Source: Zhongshania sp. R06B22
GTDB lineage: Bacteria > Pseudomonadota > Gammaproteobacteria > Pseudomonadales > Spongiibacteraceae
Direction: 5' to 3'
DNA length: 64,000 nucleotides
Assembly (NCBI RefSeq): GCF_040892595.1
Contig: NZ_JBFRYB010000001.1
Location: 1,178,001-1,242,000, forward strand
Shown: one piece after another, positions 10,331 to 20,573 of the stretch
Layout of the letters: every line of letters starts with the position of its first letter
Numbering within the stretch: position 1 is the first letter of the stretch
Made by a program: the position numbers and the translations under genes
Notes under the pieces: generated by a model
What the model was told of the DNA's origin: nothing
The model's input: only the letters and a program-made list of their open reading frames with translations
Database searches by the model: none

Positions 10331-11953
10331 TTAGCGCGGCCGTGCATCTTTGCTCGCGGTGATAGGTATTGCCGAATGCGTGTCAGCGCTTTCATTGTTG
10401 TGACTATCGTCAGCGGTGCTGGCAATTAGATACTGCGGTTTGGGGGTCTTTTCAGGGAAGCGATCGGTCAGTGGCTCTGGACTGCCTCTGTTGTCGATAA
10501 GATAAACATGTTCTCGGGTTAAGGCGCGGGCTTCTTTAACGCCGCAGGAGTGGGCAATAACACCGACTTCGTGCATTAAATTTAGCGCGTAGTTCTTAAC
10601 TCTAGTGGCCTTATTCTCTGGTACTAAGCCGCGCTGTAATTCGGGGTCGTGGGTAGTGATGCCGGTGGGGCAGGTGTTTTTATTACATTGCAGGGCTTGG
10701 ATGCAGCCTAGCGCAAACATAAAGCCCCGGGCGCTAACAATAAAATCAGCACCTACGCACAGCGCCCATGCCGCTTCGGCGGGGTTGATCATTTTACCCG
10801 AGGCAATAACTTTAATGCGTTTGCGTAAATTGTATTCGTTGAGTTTGTCTACCACCAAGGGCAGGCTGCGGCGAATAGGCAGGCCAACGTAGTCCATTAA
10901 ACTTTGCGGTGCGGCGCCGGTGCCGCCATCGGCGCTGTCGATGGTGATGAAGTCCGGCGCGTATTTAAGGCCGCGTTTGTGAATGATTTCACCTAGCTCG
11001 TCCAGCCATTCAGAGAAACCGATAACCACCTTGAAGCCCACCGGCTTGCCGGTGATATCGCGAATCCTTACCACCATGTCTAAGAGTTCGTCGATATTGT
11101 GAATGTCGGGATGGCCGTTGGGGCTGATGGAGTCTTTACCGATTTCGATACCGCGAATTTTTGCGACTTCTGCTGTTACTTTACCGCCGGGCAATATCCC
11201 GCCTTTGCCGGGTTTTGCACCTTGGCTGAGTTTGATCTCGATCATTCGCACTTCGGGGTGGGCGCCGATAACTTTTAGTTTCTCGTCGCTGAGATTACCT
11301 TCGGCGTCGCGGACGCCGTATTTTGCCGTGCCGATTTGAAACACGATGTCGCAGCCGGATTCTAGGTGGTAGGGCGAGAGTCCGCCCTCGCCGGTGTTGA
11401 GCCAAATACCCGCTTCTTTTGCGCCGGCGCTCAGAGCGCGGATGGCGGGCTTGGAAATTGCACCAAAGCTCATGCCCGAAATATTAAAGATCGCTGAGCT
11501 AGTATAGGGGTGCTTGGCAAAGCCCTCGCCGATAGTGACGGCATTGGTGGGCGCGGCGTCTTGGCTTAGGGTGGGGAATAAGCAGTTCATGAACAGCACT
11601 TCATTAGCTTGGTTCAGTGACCGCGTGGAGCCAAATGCAATGGTGTTGTCGATATTTTTGGCGGCGCGGTATACCCAAGAACGCTGCGAGCGGTTAAAGG
11701 GCAGCTCTTCGCGATCCATAGCAAAAAAGTATTGGCGGAAAAATTCGCCAAGGTGTTCGAAGATATAGCGAAAGCGGCCGATAATAGGATAGTTACGGCG
11801 TATGGCGTGTTGGGTTTGGGTGATATCACTGATGTAGAGAAAAACTAAGTAGATCGCTCCTAGTCCCAGGACGACTAAAAATAGCAAGGCGCTATATTCT
11901 ATAAAGGTGCTGGCGATGGTCTTGAGGGTGGTTAGGGTTTGGTCGTCGAACAT
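10331..11953 (-). CDS. FMN-binding glutamate synthase family protein
   Basis: The protein is about 540 residues. A membrane-spanning segment near the N-terminus (ALLFLVVLGLGAIYLVFLY) is followed by a glutamate-synthase-like FMN barrel. Visible signatures include MSFGAISKPAIRAL, GEGGLSPYHL, PGKGGILPGGK, DGGTGAAP and the Cys-rich QCNKNTCPTGI. Stand-alone proteins of this family lack the amidotransferase domain of GltB, and their substrates are poorly known. I chose the ATG at 11953 because GAGG lies 7 bases before it; a longer frame begins at 11977 without a ribosome site. It sits between corC and lnt, which are usually adjacent. Confidence 0.9.
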   Translation of the reverse strand: MFDDQTLTTLKTIASTFIEYSALLFLVVLGLGAIYLVFLYISDITQTQHAIRRNYPIIGRFRYIFEHLGEFFRQYFFAMDREELPFNRSQRSWVYRAAKNIDNTIAFGSTRSLNQANEVLFMNCLFPTLSQDAAPTNAVTIGEGFAKHPYTSSAIFNISGMSFGAISKPAIRALSAGAKEAGIWLNTGEGGLSPYHLESGCDIVFQIGTAKYGVRDAEGNLSDEKLKVIGAHPEVRMIEIKLSQGAKPGKGGILPGGKVTAEVAKIRGIEIGKDSISPNGHPDIHNIDELLDMVVRIRDITGKPVGFKVVIGFSEWLDELGEIIHKRGLKYAPDFITIDSADGGTGAAPQSLMDYVGLPIRRSLPLVVDKLNEYNLRKRIKVIASGKMINPAEAAWALCVGADFIVSARGFMFALGCIQALQCNKNTCPTGITTHDPELQRGLVPENKATRVKNYALNLMHEVGVIAHSCGVKEARALTREHVYLIDNRGSPEPLTDRFPEKTPKPQYLIASTADDSHNNESADTHSAIPITASKDARPR

Positions 11954-12077
11954 ACTGGCCTCTACGCGGGTAAACATAAGCGATTGCTAGAGTCATTGTA
12001 GACGCTAATATAGAGGTAAGTGCAAAAGGGGTAGGAAATTTCCGGCCCCTTTTGTATTCGGGATTCGCGACCTAGAA

Positions 12078-12953
12078 CTATTCTTCTTCCTCGAGCTTGC
12101 GCATCCGCAATAGATGAATTTGCCGACTATCGGCGTTCACTACTTTGAATTCGTAATTTTCGAGTCGCGTGACTTCATTGCGGCTGGGAAGATGGCCAAA
12201 GGCCTTCAGCAGCAGGCCGCCGATGGTGTCGAACTCATCGTCACTAAAGCGCGCATTGAAGTGGTCGTTAAAATCATCGATTGGTGTGAGCGCCTGCACT
12301 ACAAAATCGTTTTCAGCAATCTTGCGAATGGGCAGATCGTCGTCTTCGTCGTACTCGTCTTCAATCTCACCGACAATCTGTTCAAGGATGTCTTCAATGG
12401 TAATAAGGCCGGCGGCGCCGCCGTATTCATCAATAACAACCGCCATGTGGTGACGCTTTTCGCGGAAGTCCCGCAGCAGCACATTCAGGCGCTTGCTCTC
12501 TGGCACCAAGGTGGCGGGGCGTAAAATATCGCGGATGTCGATGTCGGCGCTAGTTTCAAATTTCCATAACAGCGGCAGCAAATCTTTGGATAGCAAAATG
12601 CCCAGCACGTTGTCGAGGGTGTCACCGATGACAGGGTAGCGAGAGTGACCGGTGTCGATAATCATAGGGAGGAGTTCGCTGAGCGGCTGGTCAGCTTTCA
12701 ATACCACCATTTGCGGGCGAGGGACCATGATTTCTCTGGCCTGCATATCACTGATATGCATCGCGCCTTCAACAATACTTATGGCGTCGTCATCAATGAC
12801 TTCATTCTGTTTGGCAACAGCAAGCAATTCAAATAGATCTTCCCGTGTTTTGGGTTCAGATGAAAAAGCATAGGCTATTTTCTCGATCCAAGATTTGTCA
12901 CTTGGATCGGTGCTAGATCGATCTTCGCTCATGGTTTTGGGTGCTGTCCTCAC
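12078..12953 (-). CDS. corC: CBS-domain protein CorC/YbeX
   Basis: This is a cytosolic CorC family protein with a CBS pair (about residues 70-190: [40 protein letters not shown]) and a C-terminal CorC_HlyC domain. The family is linked to magnesium/cobalt efflux and, in the ybeZYX cluster, to ribosome and heat-shock functions. The GTG start at 12953 overlaps the ybeY stop by four bases (GTGA), indicating coupling. An internal ATG at 12932 is the alternative start. Confidence 0.94.
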   Translation of the reverse strand: MRTAPKTMSEDRSSTDPSDKSWIEKIAYAFSSEPKTREDLFELLAVAKQNEVIDDDAISIVEGAMHISDMQAREIMVPRPQMVVLKADQPLSELLPMIIDTGHSRYPVIGDTLDNVLGILLSKDLLPLLWKFETSADIDIRDILRPATLVPESKRLNVLLRDFREKRHHMAVVIDEYGGAAGLITIEDILEQIVGEIEDEYDEDDDLPIRKIAENDFVVQALTPIDDFNDHFNARFSDDEFDTIGGLLLKAFGHLPSRNEVTRLENYEFKVVNADSRQIHLLRMRKLEEEE

Positions 12954-13420
12954 AAAATAGGGGTATAGGGGTTGCTGATATTCAGCGTTTTTAGGAGCGC
13001 AATTTCTAGCGCTTCCATATCTTCGGCTTCGTCATCTTCAATATGGTCGTAGCCTAAAAGATGGAGTGTACCGTGAATTACCATATGCGCCCAGTGATCT
13101 AGGCAGGCTTTGTGCTGATCCGCCGCCTCACGCTCTACCACTTGCTTGCAGATGGCGAGATCGCCAAGCAGTGGGAGTTCGAGTTCTGGGGGGAGATCAG
13201 CCGGAAACGATAATACATTGGTTGGGCCGGCTTTTTGCCGATACTGCATATTTAATTCGGCGCTTTCGCTCTCATCGATGAGGCGTATGCTTAGTTCCGC
13301 CTCGTCGCGCAGCCCTTGGAGTGCAGTTGTAGCCCAAAGTCTAAAGTCTTGTTCTGTGGGCAGATTTGTCGCATTACAGGCAATTTGCAAATCCAGCTCT
13401 AGGGCTATGGCAGTATTCAT
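12950..13420 (-). CDS. ybeY: Endoribonuclease YbeY
   Basis: This is a single-domain metal-dependent endoribonuclease involved in 16S rRNA 3' maturation and ribosome quality control. The zinc-binding motif [11 protein letters not shown] (H-x3-H-x5-H) is present near residue 114. The 156-residue length is normal. Its ATG overlaps the phoH stop (ATGA) and its stop overlaps the corC start, so phoH, ybeY and corC form a tightly coupled block. Confidence 0.96.
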   Translation of the reverse strand: MNTAIALELDLQIACNATNLPTEQDFRLWATTALQGLRDEAELSIRLIDESESAELNMQYRQKAGPTNVLSFPADLPPELELPLLGDLAICKQVVEREAADQHKACLDHWAHMVIHGTLHLLGYDHIEDDEAEDMEALEIALLKTLNISNPYTPIL

Positions 13421-14403
13421 CGCGGTGCTTCGTTGTCAGCTTCAAAGGCAGCATAGGCTTCAACAATGCGCTGGACTAACGGGTGGCGAACCACATCTTT
13501 GGCTGCAAAATGGGTCATGCTAATGCCGTCAATATCACCAAGTACTTTCATGACGTGAGTGAGTCCAGACGGTGTGCCGCGGGGTAAATCTATCTGGGTG
13601 GCGTCACCAGTGATTACCGCGGTAGAGCCAAAGCCGATGCGGGTTAAGAACATTTTCATTTGTTCGCGGGTGGTGTTCTGCGCTTCATCCAAAATAATAT
13701 AGGAGTCGTTCAGGGTTCTACCGCGCATATAGGCCAGCGGGGCGATTTCAATAATATTGCGTTCAATTAATTTGGTGACGGTTTCTACGCCCACCATTTC
13801 ATAGAGCGCGTCGTAAAGTGGGCGTAGGTAGGGGTCTATTTTCTGCGCCAAGTCACCGGGTAAAAAACCCAGTTTTTCACCCGCTTCCACCGCGGGTCTA
13901 ACGAGCAAAATACGTTGAACTTGATTCGATATTAATGCCTCTACCGCGCAGGCCACCGCGAGATAGGTTTTGCCTGTGCCGGCGGGGCCAATGCCAAAGT
14001 TGATATCACAGCTTTGAATCGCCTTGACGTAGAGCTGCTGATTTTTACCACGGGGTTTGATGCTGGCTTTTTTAGTTTGAATAACCACGGGCACGTCGTC
14101 GATGGTCGTGGGGCTGCTGAGTTGTTCTATGCCTGATTCTTGTAGGTGCAGGTGTACCGTTTCAGTATTGAGGGTGCTGCCGTTTTGGCTTTCGTTATAG
14201 AGGTGTTTAATTAGCTGCACCGCGTCATCAACGGCATTGGTGTTGCCATTGATTTGGAAGGTGTTGGCGCGTGCGGCAATGCGAACGTTTAAGCGTCTCT
14301 CAATCAATTTGAGATTGGTGTCGAGATGGCCACAAAGATCAGCCAGTAGACGGCTATCATTGGGTTCGAGTGTCAGTACGCGTTGTACGTCTTGTGCAGT
14401 CAA
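13417..14403 (-). CDS. ybeZ: PhoH-like ATPase YbeZ
   Basis: This P-loop protein of the PhoH family has Walker A GPAGTGKT and Walker [10 protein letters not shown], and probably acts with YbeY in RNA metabolism. An N-terminal KH-like portion precedes the ATPase core. The only usable start in frame is a TTG at 14403 with GGTGA shortly before it; upstream in-frame codons include no ATG or GTG before a stop codon. At 328 residues it is normal for the family. It lies downstream of miaB and ahead of ybeY. Confidence 0.95.
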   Translation of the reverse strand: MTAQDVQRVLTLEPNDSRLLADLCGHLDTNLKLIERRLNVRIAARANTFQINGNTNAVDDAVQLIKHLYNESQNGSTLNTETVHLHLQESGIEQLSSPTTIDDVPVVIQTKKASIKPRGKNQQLYVKAIQSCDINFGIGPAGTGKTYLAVACAVEALISNQVQRILLVRPAVEAGEKLGFLPGDLAQKIDPYLRPLYDALYEMVGVETVTKLIERNIIEIAPLAYMRGRTLNDSYIILDEAQNTTREQMKMFLTRIGFGSTAVITGDATQIDLPRGTPSGLTHVMKVLGDIDGISMTHFAAKDVVRHPLVQRIVEAYAAFEADNEAPR

Positions 14404-14471
14404 TGGTTCACCGAATGCCGCAGGCGCGGCGATAAAAGAGATATAAAAAGCATAGGCTTAGTAAGTATCAC

Positions 14472-15869
14472 TTAGTTGCACAGCTCGCCGCGCAGTGAGT
14501 TGGTATAGGCTTCTAATATATTTACATCCACAAATTGGCCGATGACGGCCCTATCTAAGCAGGGGAAGTTCACTACTCTATTGTTTTCGGTGCGGCCCTG
14601 CAATTCACCCGGGTCTTTACGCGATACGCCAGTGACTAAAATCCGCTGCTGGCTGCCGGCCATTTGCCTGCTGATTTGCGCAGCATTTTGCAGGATATGG
14701 TGCTGCAAGGTCGCCAGTCTTTCCTTTTTCACATCTTCTGGCGTCTCATCGGGCAATTGCGCTGCCGGCGTGCCGGGTCGCGCGCTGTAGATAAAGCTAA
14801 ACGAGTGATCGAAACCAATGTCTTTTATAAGCTGCATGGTGGCGTTGAAGTCTTCATCGGTTTCGCCGGGGAAGCCGATGATAAAATCTGATGACAGGCT
14901 AATATTGGGACGAATGGTCTTCAGTTTGGCTATTTTCGCGCGGTATTCATCCGCGGTATGGCCGCGTTTCATGGCTGCTAAAATGCGGTCACTGCCGTGC
15001 TGGACTGGCAGATGAAGATGATTTACTAATTCCGGCACGGTGGCATAGGCCTGAATAAGTGCCTCGCTAAATTCAACCGGGTGTGAGGTGGTGTAGCGAA
15101 TGCGATCAATGCCATCGACCTGGGCAACAAAATGCACCAGTTCTGCGAAGTCGATAATATCTCCCTCGTGGTTTTCGCCCCGATAGGCATTTACATTTTG
15201 GCCTAGTAAATTTACTTCGCGTACACCTTTGGCGGCTAGCTGCGAAACTTCGGTGATAACGTCTTCAAAGGGCCGGCTGACTTCTTCGCCACGGGTATAC
15301 GGCACGACGCAGAAGGTGCAGTATTTGGAGCAGCCTTCCATAATGGAGACGAAAGCACTGGGACCATCCACGCTGGGTTCAGGCAGTGAATCGAATTTCT
15401 CTATTTCTGGGAAGGTGACGTCGACAATAATCGGGCCGTCGAATTTCTTGGCGTCGAGCATATCTGGCACGCGGTGCAGTGTTTGTGGTCCAAAAATAAG
15501 ATCGACATAGGGCGCGCGTTTGCCGATATCGCTACCTTCTTGGCTAGCAACACAGCCACCGACACCTATTTTGAGGTTTGGGTTTTTGTCTTTAAGTTTT
15601 TTCCAGCGGCCAAGTTGATGGAAGACCTTTTCCTGTGCTTTTTCGCGAATTGAGCAGGTGTTGAGCAAAAGCACGTCAGCCTCATTGGGGTCGTCGGTTC
15701 GCTCATAGCCATGGCTAACCCCGAGTAAATCCTGAATGCGGGAAGAATCGTACTCATTCATCTGGCAGCCGTGGGTTTTGATAAACAGCTTTTTAGGCTT
15801 GTCAGCGATGCTTGGGGTCGCCGTCACTGGCGCTTTGCTGGCGTTATTTGACGTGAGTTCTTCTGGCAT
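14472..15869 (-). CDS. miaB: tRNA-2-methylthio-N6-dimethylallyladenosine synthase MiaB
   Basis: This radical-SAM methylthiotransferase modifies A37 of tRNAs that read UNN codons. It has an N-terminal UPF0004 domain with the first cluster cysteines ([28 protein letters not shown]), the radical-SAM motif CSKYCTFC, and a C-terminal TRAM domain ending near GQFVDVNI. I chose the ATG at 15869; a TTG three codons upstream (15878) is possible. It is the first gene of the miaB-ybeZ-ybeY-corC block and is divergent from the DUF1820 gene. Confidence 0.96.
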   Translation of the reverse strand: MPEELTSNNASKAPVTATPSIADKPKKLFIKTHGCQMNEYDSSRIQDLLGVSHGYERTDDPNEADVLLLNTCSIREKAQEKVFHQLGRWKKLKDKNPNLKIGVGGCVASQEGSDIGKRAPYVDLIFGPQTLHRVPDMLDAKKFDGPIIVDVTFPEIEKFDSLPEPSVDGPSAFVSIMEGCSKYCTFCVVPYTRGEEVSRPFEDVITEVSQLAAKGVREVNLLGQNVNAYRGENHEGDIIDFAELVHFVAQVDGIDRIRYTTSHPVEFSEALIQAYATVPELVNHLHLPVQHGSDRILAAMKRGHTADEYRAKIAKLKTIRPNISLSSDFIIGFPGETDEDFNATMQLIKDIGFDHSFSFIYSARPGTPAAQLPDETPEDVKKERLATLQHHILQNAAQISRQMAGSQQRILVTGVSRKDPGELQGRTENNRVVNFPCLDRAVIGQFVDVNILEAYTNSLRGELCN

Positions 15870-15959
15870 AAGGCGCAAACAGGCTGCTGATAAAATGGGC
15901 AGGTATTATAGCTAAAATATCGTCTAAAACCCAGAAGTGCGGTGGATTTAGCAAATTTA

Positions 15960-15968
15960 TGCTATCAT
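15960..15968 (+). promoter_or_regulatory. Candidate extended -10 promoter for the DUF1820 gene
   Basis: The sequence TGCTATCAT has a TG one base ahead of the -10 hexamer TATCAT. No good -35 box is seen 17 bases upstream. Transcription would start near 15975, leaving a leader of about 70 bases before the ATG at 16044. Confidence 0.35.
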
Positions 15969-16043
15969 CCGCGGCCCGGTTTTCCGGTGTATAACTATCT
16001 ACATTAGTGCCCCAAAGCAGTACCCAGAGACAATGGAAAGACT

Positions 16044-16388
16044 ATGGCCCAACTACCTATTTATAAAGTCATTTTTCACAACAACAGCAAGGTTTATGAG
16101 CTTTACGCGCGCGCAATTTACCAGAGCGACATGTACGGGTTTATAGAAATTGAAGAGTTTGTGTTTGGTGAGCAAAGCCAGATTGTGGTCAATCCAGGTG
16201 AAGAAAAATTGAAAAATGAATTTAGTGGCGTAACGCGTAGCTATATTCCTATGCATTCAATTGTTCGAATTGACGAAGTTGAAAAGGAAGGCACCGGCAA
16301 AATAGTGGATGCCGAGGGTGGTAGCAATGTGCGGCACTTTCCCAGCGTTCCGGGACGGCCGATTACCCGTACTCCCGATAGTGAATAG
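16044..16388 (+). CDS. DUF1820 family protein
   Basis: This small conserved cytosolic protein of 114 residues is found in Pseudomonas and relatives; its function is unknown. The body YKVIFHNNSKVYELYARAIY and the IEIEEFVFG segment match what I know of the family. It stands alone on the plus strand between miaB and the aminotransferase gene. A strong rho-independent terminator follows about 45 bases after its stop. Confidence 0.88.
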   Translation: MAQLPIYKVIFHNNSKVYELYARAIYQSDMYGFIEIEEFVFGEQSQIVVNPGEEKLKNEFSGVTRSYIPMHSIVRIDEVEKEGTGKIVDAEGGSNVRHFPSVPGRPITRTPDSE

Positions 16389-16425
16389 TGCTGATACATC
16401 GCAGTAATGTGATGTTCCGCAGATA

Positions 16426-16457
16426 TAAAAAAGGGCGCCAATTGGCGCCCTTTTTTT
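16426..16457. terminator. Bidirectional rho-independent terminator
   Basis: An 18-base perfect palindrome (GGGCGCC-AATT-GGCGCCC core, 16433-16450) is flanked by an A-run on the left and seven Ts on the right. It lies between the convergent DUF1820 and aminotransferase genes and can end transcription from both. Confidence 0.92.
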
Positions 16458-16515
16458 CGCTCGTATTACGGAGCCTAGTGTAAACGCCCGCTGATAGACT
16501 TAAGAGATAAAGCCA

Positions 16516-17808
16516 TTACGCCGCGCTTTGGAGGCGCTGTTTTACTGAGGCCAGCTTAACGCAGTTCACGAATACTGCCATGGCGCGGTCAATTTCATCT
16601 AGGCTGGGCACGCTGGGAGCAATACGAATATTGCTGTTGGCGGGGTCTTTGCCGTAGGGGAATGTGGCGCCAGCTGGGGTTAGCTTAACGCCGGCCTCGG
16701 CGGCTAATTTCACCACCTCTTTCGCCAGACCGGGCAGGGTGTCGAAGGACACAAAATAGCCGCCCTGGGGTTCGGTCCAGCTAGCCATACCAGACTCGCC
16801 CAAACCTTCGCGCAGATGTTTAAGCACAATATCAAAACGCGGCTTAAGCACGGCGGCGTGTTTGCTCATATGATTTTTTATGCCGTCGGCGTCTTTTAGC
16901 AGTCGAACATGGCGCAATTGGTTGATCTTGTCTGGACCAATTTGTGACATGCCGAGGTGGTGGGTAAATGCCTTTAAATTACCTTTAGACATGCCTGCGA
17001 AGGCGACGCCAGCGCCGGCATAAGTGATTTTTGAGGTAGAGCCAAACAAATATACGCTGTCTTCAGTGCTATATTTGCGGCAGCTGGCCATCAGGTTTGC
17101 TATTTCGGGAGCATCGTCGCTCAACTGATGAACGGCGTAGGCGTTGTCCCAAAAAACTCGGAAGTTGCTGCTGGCAATCTTGCCTAGTTGAGCAATGCGA
17201 TCAACTACGCTATCAGAGTATACGGTGCCGGTGGGATTGCTGAAGCGTGGCACACACCAGATGCCTTTGATGGACGGGTCGTTTTTCAGTAATTCTTCGA
17301 TGGCGTCCATGTCTGGGCCGTCGTCGTTTAAGGCCACGGTAATAAGCTCAATGCCGAGGTGTTCGCAAACACTGAAATGGCGGTCGTAGCCGGGCACCGG
17401 CGCGATGAACTTAGTGTTGCCACCTTCGCTAATCCAGCTGGGTGCCAGTTCGCCAAAACCTTGGTATAGGCCAAATTGTGCGGCCATATACATTAGCGTC
17501 AGGCTGCTATTGCCGCCGATTAGGGTTTCTTCTGGCGTGACGCCAAGTACTTGAGCAAATAAGCGTTTGCACTCTGGTATGCCATCTAAGCCGCCGTAGT
17601 TGCGTAAATCAGTGCCGCTTTCGTTGCTGAGGTCGCTGCCTAGAATTTCGTTGATGCTGTCTGATAGCGAGAGTTGTTCTGCACTGGGCTTGCCGCGAGT
17701 GAGGTCAAGATTCAGACCTGAGGCTTTAAACTGCTGATATTCTTGAGTCAGCGTGGTTTCCCATTCGCGCAGCTGTTCGGTAGTTGCTTGGTCTAGTTGC
17801 AAAGTCAT
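16516..17808 (-). CDS. Class Ic aspartate-type aminotransferase (MocR-like fold I)
   Basis: This PLP-dependent aminotransferase of about 430 residues resembles the aspartate aminotransferase group found in Corynebacterium (Aminotran_MocR type). The PLP lysine is in GSTSKITYAG, and the ring-contacting aspartate is in VFWDNAYAVH. It has no DNA-binding domain. A reading frame extends 26 codons upstream to 17886, but a consensus promoter lies so close to that ATG that it would be leaderless. I therefore chose the ATG at 17808. Confidence 0.9.
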   Translation of the reverse strand: MTLQLDQATTEQLREWETTLTQEYQQFKASGLNLDLTRGKPSAEQLSLSDSINEILGSDLSNESGTDLRNYGGLDGIPECKRLFAQVLGVTPEETLIGGNSSLTLMYMAAQFGLYQGFGELAPSWISEGGNTKFIAPVPGYDRHFSVCEHLGIELITVALNDDGPDMDAIEELLKNDPSIKGIWCVPRFSNPTGTVYSDSVVDRIAQLGKIASSNFRVFWDNAYAVHQLSDDAPEIANLMASCRKYSTEDSVYLFGSTSKITYAGAGVAFAGMSKGNLKAFTHHLGMSQIGPDKINQLRHVRLLKDADGIKNHMSKHAAVLKPRFDIVLKHLREGLGESGMASWTEPQGGYFVSFDTLPGLAKEVVKLAAEAGVKLTPAGATFPYGKDPANSNIRIAPSVPSLDEIDRAMAVFVNCVKLASVKQRLQSAA

Positions 17809-17897
17809 CACCTTAAATGCGTGATCGCTACGATAAGCGATCAAACTGTAGAAATTGGATCGCGTTAGACCGCGATGGTCAAACATGAGGGCCGGAA

Positions 17898-17927
17898 ATT
17901 ATACCTAGTTTTGATTGGTATCAACAA
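17898..17927 (-). promoter_or_regulatory. Sigma-70 promoter for the aminotransferase gene
   Basis: On the minus strand a -35 TTGTTG (17922-17927) and a perfect -10 TATAAT (17898-17903) are separated by 18 bases. Predicted initiation is near 17891, giving a leader of about 80 bases to the ATG at 17808. Confidence 0.65.
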
Positions 17928-17966
17928 CAGTCAGCGTCGATTGACACAGGCTATTGCTCAGTGGGA

Positions 17967-19451
17967 CTAGTGATTGACGTCGGGTTTGCTAACCTTAACG
18001 CTGCGACCAGATGCGATTAAGCGGAGTTGATGAAGGTCTTCAATTAATGCTTGGGTGGCATGGTAGCCGTAATTGATGCGCTGCAAACCGTCACTTAGTT
18101 CAGTTTCTATATCTTTGCTCATTGCTTTCGCGCGGCGAAGCTCTGACCAGTCCGAGTGCGGTTGAATATACCAGAGTATGTCATCGATAAGTTGCAGGCT
18201 GCGGCGTAGCGGAGCGCCGTTACTGCCGTGGCGCAGCCAGTGATACAGAATGACCGTTGTCATAGGACCGTAGAGCATATTGTCGATGCTCAGGGGGAGA
18301 TCAATATGCTGGGTTTTCTCGTCTAGCATGTCGTGCACTTTCCTGCGTAAACGAGTAAGTCGCTTCTGACCAACTTCGGCATTCAAGTTGCGTCTGTCAT
18401 TGAGTTTGATGCTTTGCAGTAAGTGTTGGCAGCAGGCATCAATTTGCGTGCGAATACTATTGAACTGATTCGCTTCGATATTGTGGTCGTTAAATTTTCT
18501 GCTGATCGTTTTTAGTTCGGCTTCAAACTGCTGGCGCTGAATGGGCTGCGCGTCGTCCCACTGGTCGAGAGTGTTGATTATCTGACAACAGACCTGTCTG
18601 GCGGGGTGTAGGGGATGCATAAATTCACTGCGATCCCGCAGCGCCAGCGCGCTAATACAAGTTTGCATGGTGTTGAGCGAGGCGAGCACTCCAGAAGATA
18701 GCCTGCGCTTAGCAGGTAATTGCTGAAATATATTTGCCACCGCGTCGAGTAGCTCGCTGTCACTGGGTTCTATTGTCGCAGCATTGCTAGTGACACTGCG
18801 GCGATGGGAGTGCATTTTGAGTAAACGTTGGAGTCGCGTTTCTGTCAGCGCGCGCTCCTGGGTAGACAGGTTCTTTTCTTTTAGCTGTTGTTTTATATGG
18901 CTGATCCACGCTTCCACGTTTTCGGTTTGGGTTTCCACCGGCAGAGATTCGAGTAGCTCGTCATAGAGTTTGCTGAGTTCCTGAATTAACAAGCCCTGGA
19001 ACATCGTCAGCGCGTGATGGCGATGCGCCGCCTCTAGTTTTAGGGGCGCCAAAATTTGCTGAAACCCCGCCAGTATCGTGATGGGCGCTATTGCGCGGCA
19101 AAAATTTCGGAGTTGTGGCTTTTCACTTTCAAAATACGCGTCGGGTAATTTTTCAAGGCGCTGCGCCAATCGATCTAGGGTCGGGTAGCTGCCGGTGTCA
19201 TAGGCGCGTTTGCTATCAAAGCTACTATTGATGTGCTCGGCAAAAAGCCGAAAGCCTTCGTCTTGACCAAGTTTGACGGCGTGCTGCTGGCTGAGGAGTT
19301 CGGATTTTTCGGCCGGGTCTGTTGCCGTTAGAGAACGACGATGGAAGTTGTCTTGGAGGCGGTCAAAGTAGCGGTACAGGTGCTCGCCGAACCACAGTCG
19401 AGACTGAGATTTTAAGCGGTCAGCTAGAAGTCCTGTTCCAGTTTGCTGCAT
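17967..19451 (-). CDS. DUF1631-like protein
   Basis: A 494-residue, largely helical cytosolic protein. The segment MHPLHPARQVCCQIINTL around residue 280 resembles the HPARRLLN signature of DUF1631 proteins, which in Pseudomonas are usually longer (over 700 residues). The C-terminal part ends in a short polar tail. The function is unknown. It stands alone, with 150 bases separating it from cmoB upstream. If the family call is right, this is a short member lacking the usual C-terminal region. Confidence 0.7.
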   Translation of the reverse strand: MQQTGTGLLADRLKSQSRLWFGEHLYRYFDRLQDNFHRRSLTATDPAEKSELLSQQHAVKLGQDEGFRLFAEHINSSFDSKRAYDTGSYPTLDRLAQRLEKLPDAYFESEKPQLRNFCRAIAPITILAGFQQILAPLKLEAAHRHHALTMFQGLLIQELSKLYDELLESLPVETQTENVEAWISHIKQQLKEKNLSTQERALTETRLQRLLKMHSHRRSVTSNAATIEPSDSELLDAVANIFQQLPAKRRLSSGVLASLNTMQTCISALALRDRSEFMHPLHPARQVCCQIINTLDQWDDAQPIQRQQFEAELKTISRKFNDHNIEANQFNSIRTQIDACCQHLLQSIKLNDRRNLNAEVGQKRLTRLRRKVHDMLDEKTQHIDLPLSIDNMLYGPMTTVILYHWLRHGSNGAPLRRSLQLIDDILWYIQPHSDWSELRRAKAMSKDIETELSDGLQRINYGYHATQALIEDLHQLRLIASGRSVKVSKPDVNH

Positions 19452-19601
19452 GATTCGACCTGTTGTGCCTATTCTTGAAAGTTTTGGCGCGTGCGCACAC
19501 TTTAAAGTTTCTCAAACATAGCACAAAAGTGTCTTTTTGTGACGTTGATCCGCGGCTAAGCGAGGTCATTAGGGTTATATTTTATCGATTTTGTGAGCTT
19601 G

Positions 19602-20573
19602 TTAGGGTTTTTCTGCAATAAAAGTGGCTCGTCGCGGCGCGGGGTAGCCTTCAATCGTTTGGTTTGGGTCGTCAGGATTGAGAAAATCGGCCAGCGAATG
19701 AAATTTCATCCAGTCAGTACTGCGTTGTTCATTCCTTGAGGTTTGGCTAACGTCGATGAGCTTTGGGGATTTAAAACCGGCTTTTTTCAGCCAGGCCTCA
19801 AGGGTGGCAGTGCTTGGAATAAACCACACGTTGCCCATTTTACTGTAGCGTCCTTCAGGGACTAACACTTCACCCGCCCGGCCTTCAATGACTAAGGTTT
19901 CTAGCACCAGTTGTCCGCCAGGGCGGAGGCTGTCCCGCAGTGCTATTAGGTGATCAAAAGGAGAGCGGCGATGGTAAAGAATGCCCATTGAAAACGTGGT
20001 ATCGAAGGCCTGTAACTTTTCTGGAAGGTGCTCAATACCCATTGGCAAAACAGCGACGCGCTGGTCTTGAAGGTATTTTTGCAAGGCGAAATACTGCATA
20101 ACAAATAGTGGTGTCGGGTCTATGCCGACAACTAAGTTTGCACCGGCGCCACGCATACGCCAACAGTGGTAGCCGCTGCCACAGCCAACATCTAAGACTG
20201 TGCGTCCCTCAAGTGGAGCTATCGCATCTTTGAGTCGATCCCATTTCCAGTCTGAGCGCCATTCGGTATCTATGTGCACACCAAAGAGTTCGTACGGACC
20301 TTTGCGCCATGGGTGTAAACCTTTTAGCGCCTCGTGCAGTTGCTCGCGCTGACTATCACTGACGCTGCCATCAGCGCCCACCCGCGAGGTATTCAGCGCG
20401 ATGGTATCAGGGCGGAGATCCGGTAACGCCGCAAGCGCCTCTTTCCAGCGGGGTAGATCGCCAAAACGAGATTCGTTGAGGCCGGCGGCTATTTGCTGGG
20501 GTAACTCTTTTGACCAATTTGCGAGTTGAGGGTACTCGCTAAGATGGTTTAAAAATACTTGATAGTTGATCAT
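19602..20573 (-). CDS. cmoB: tRNA U34 carboxymethyltransferase
   Basis: CmoB transfers the carboxymethyl group of carboxy-S-adenosylmethionine to 5-hydroxyuridine at wobble position 34, the last main step toward cmo5U. The SAM-type site is [15 protein letters not shown] near residue 124. At 323 residues the length equals that of the E. coli enzyme. Its ATG overlaps the cmoA stop by four bases, so the two steps are coupled. Confidence 0.97.
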   Translation of the reverse strand: MINYQVFLNHLSEYPQLANWSKELPQQIAAGLNESRFGDLPRWKEALAALPDLRPDTIALNTSRVGADGSVSDSQREQLHEALKGLHPWRKGPYELFGVHIDTEWRSDWKWDRLKDAIAPLEGRTVLDVGCGSGYHCWRMRGAGANLVVGIDPTPLFVMQYFALQKYLQDQRVAVLPMGIEHLPEKLQAFDTTFSMGILYHRRSPFDHLIALRDSLRPGGQLVLETLVIEGRAGEVLVPEGRYSKMGNVWFIPSTATLEAWLKKAGFKSPKLIDVSQTSRNEQRSTDWMKFHSLADFLNPDDPNQTIEGYPAPRRATFIAEKP

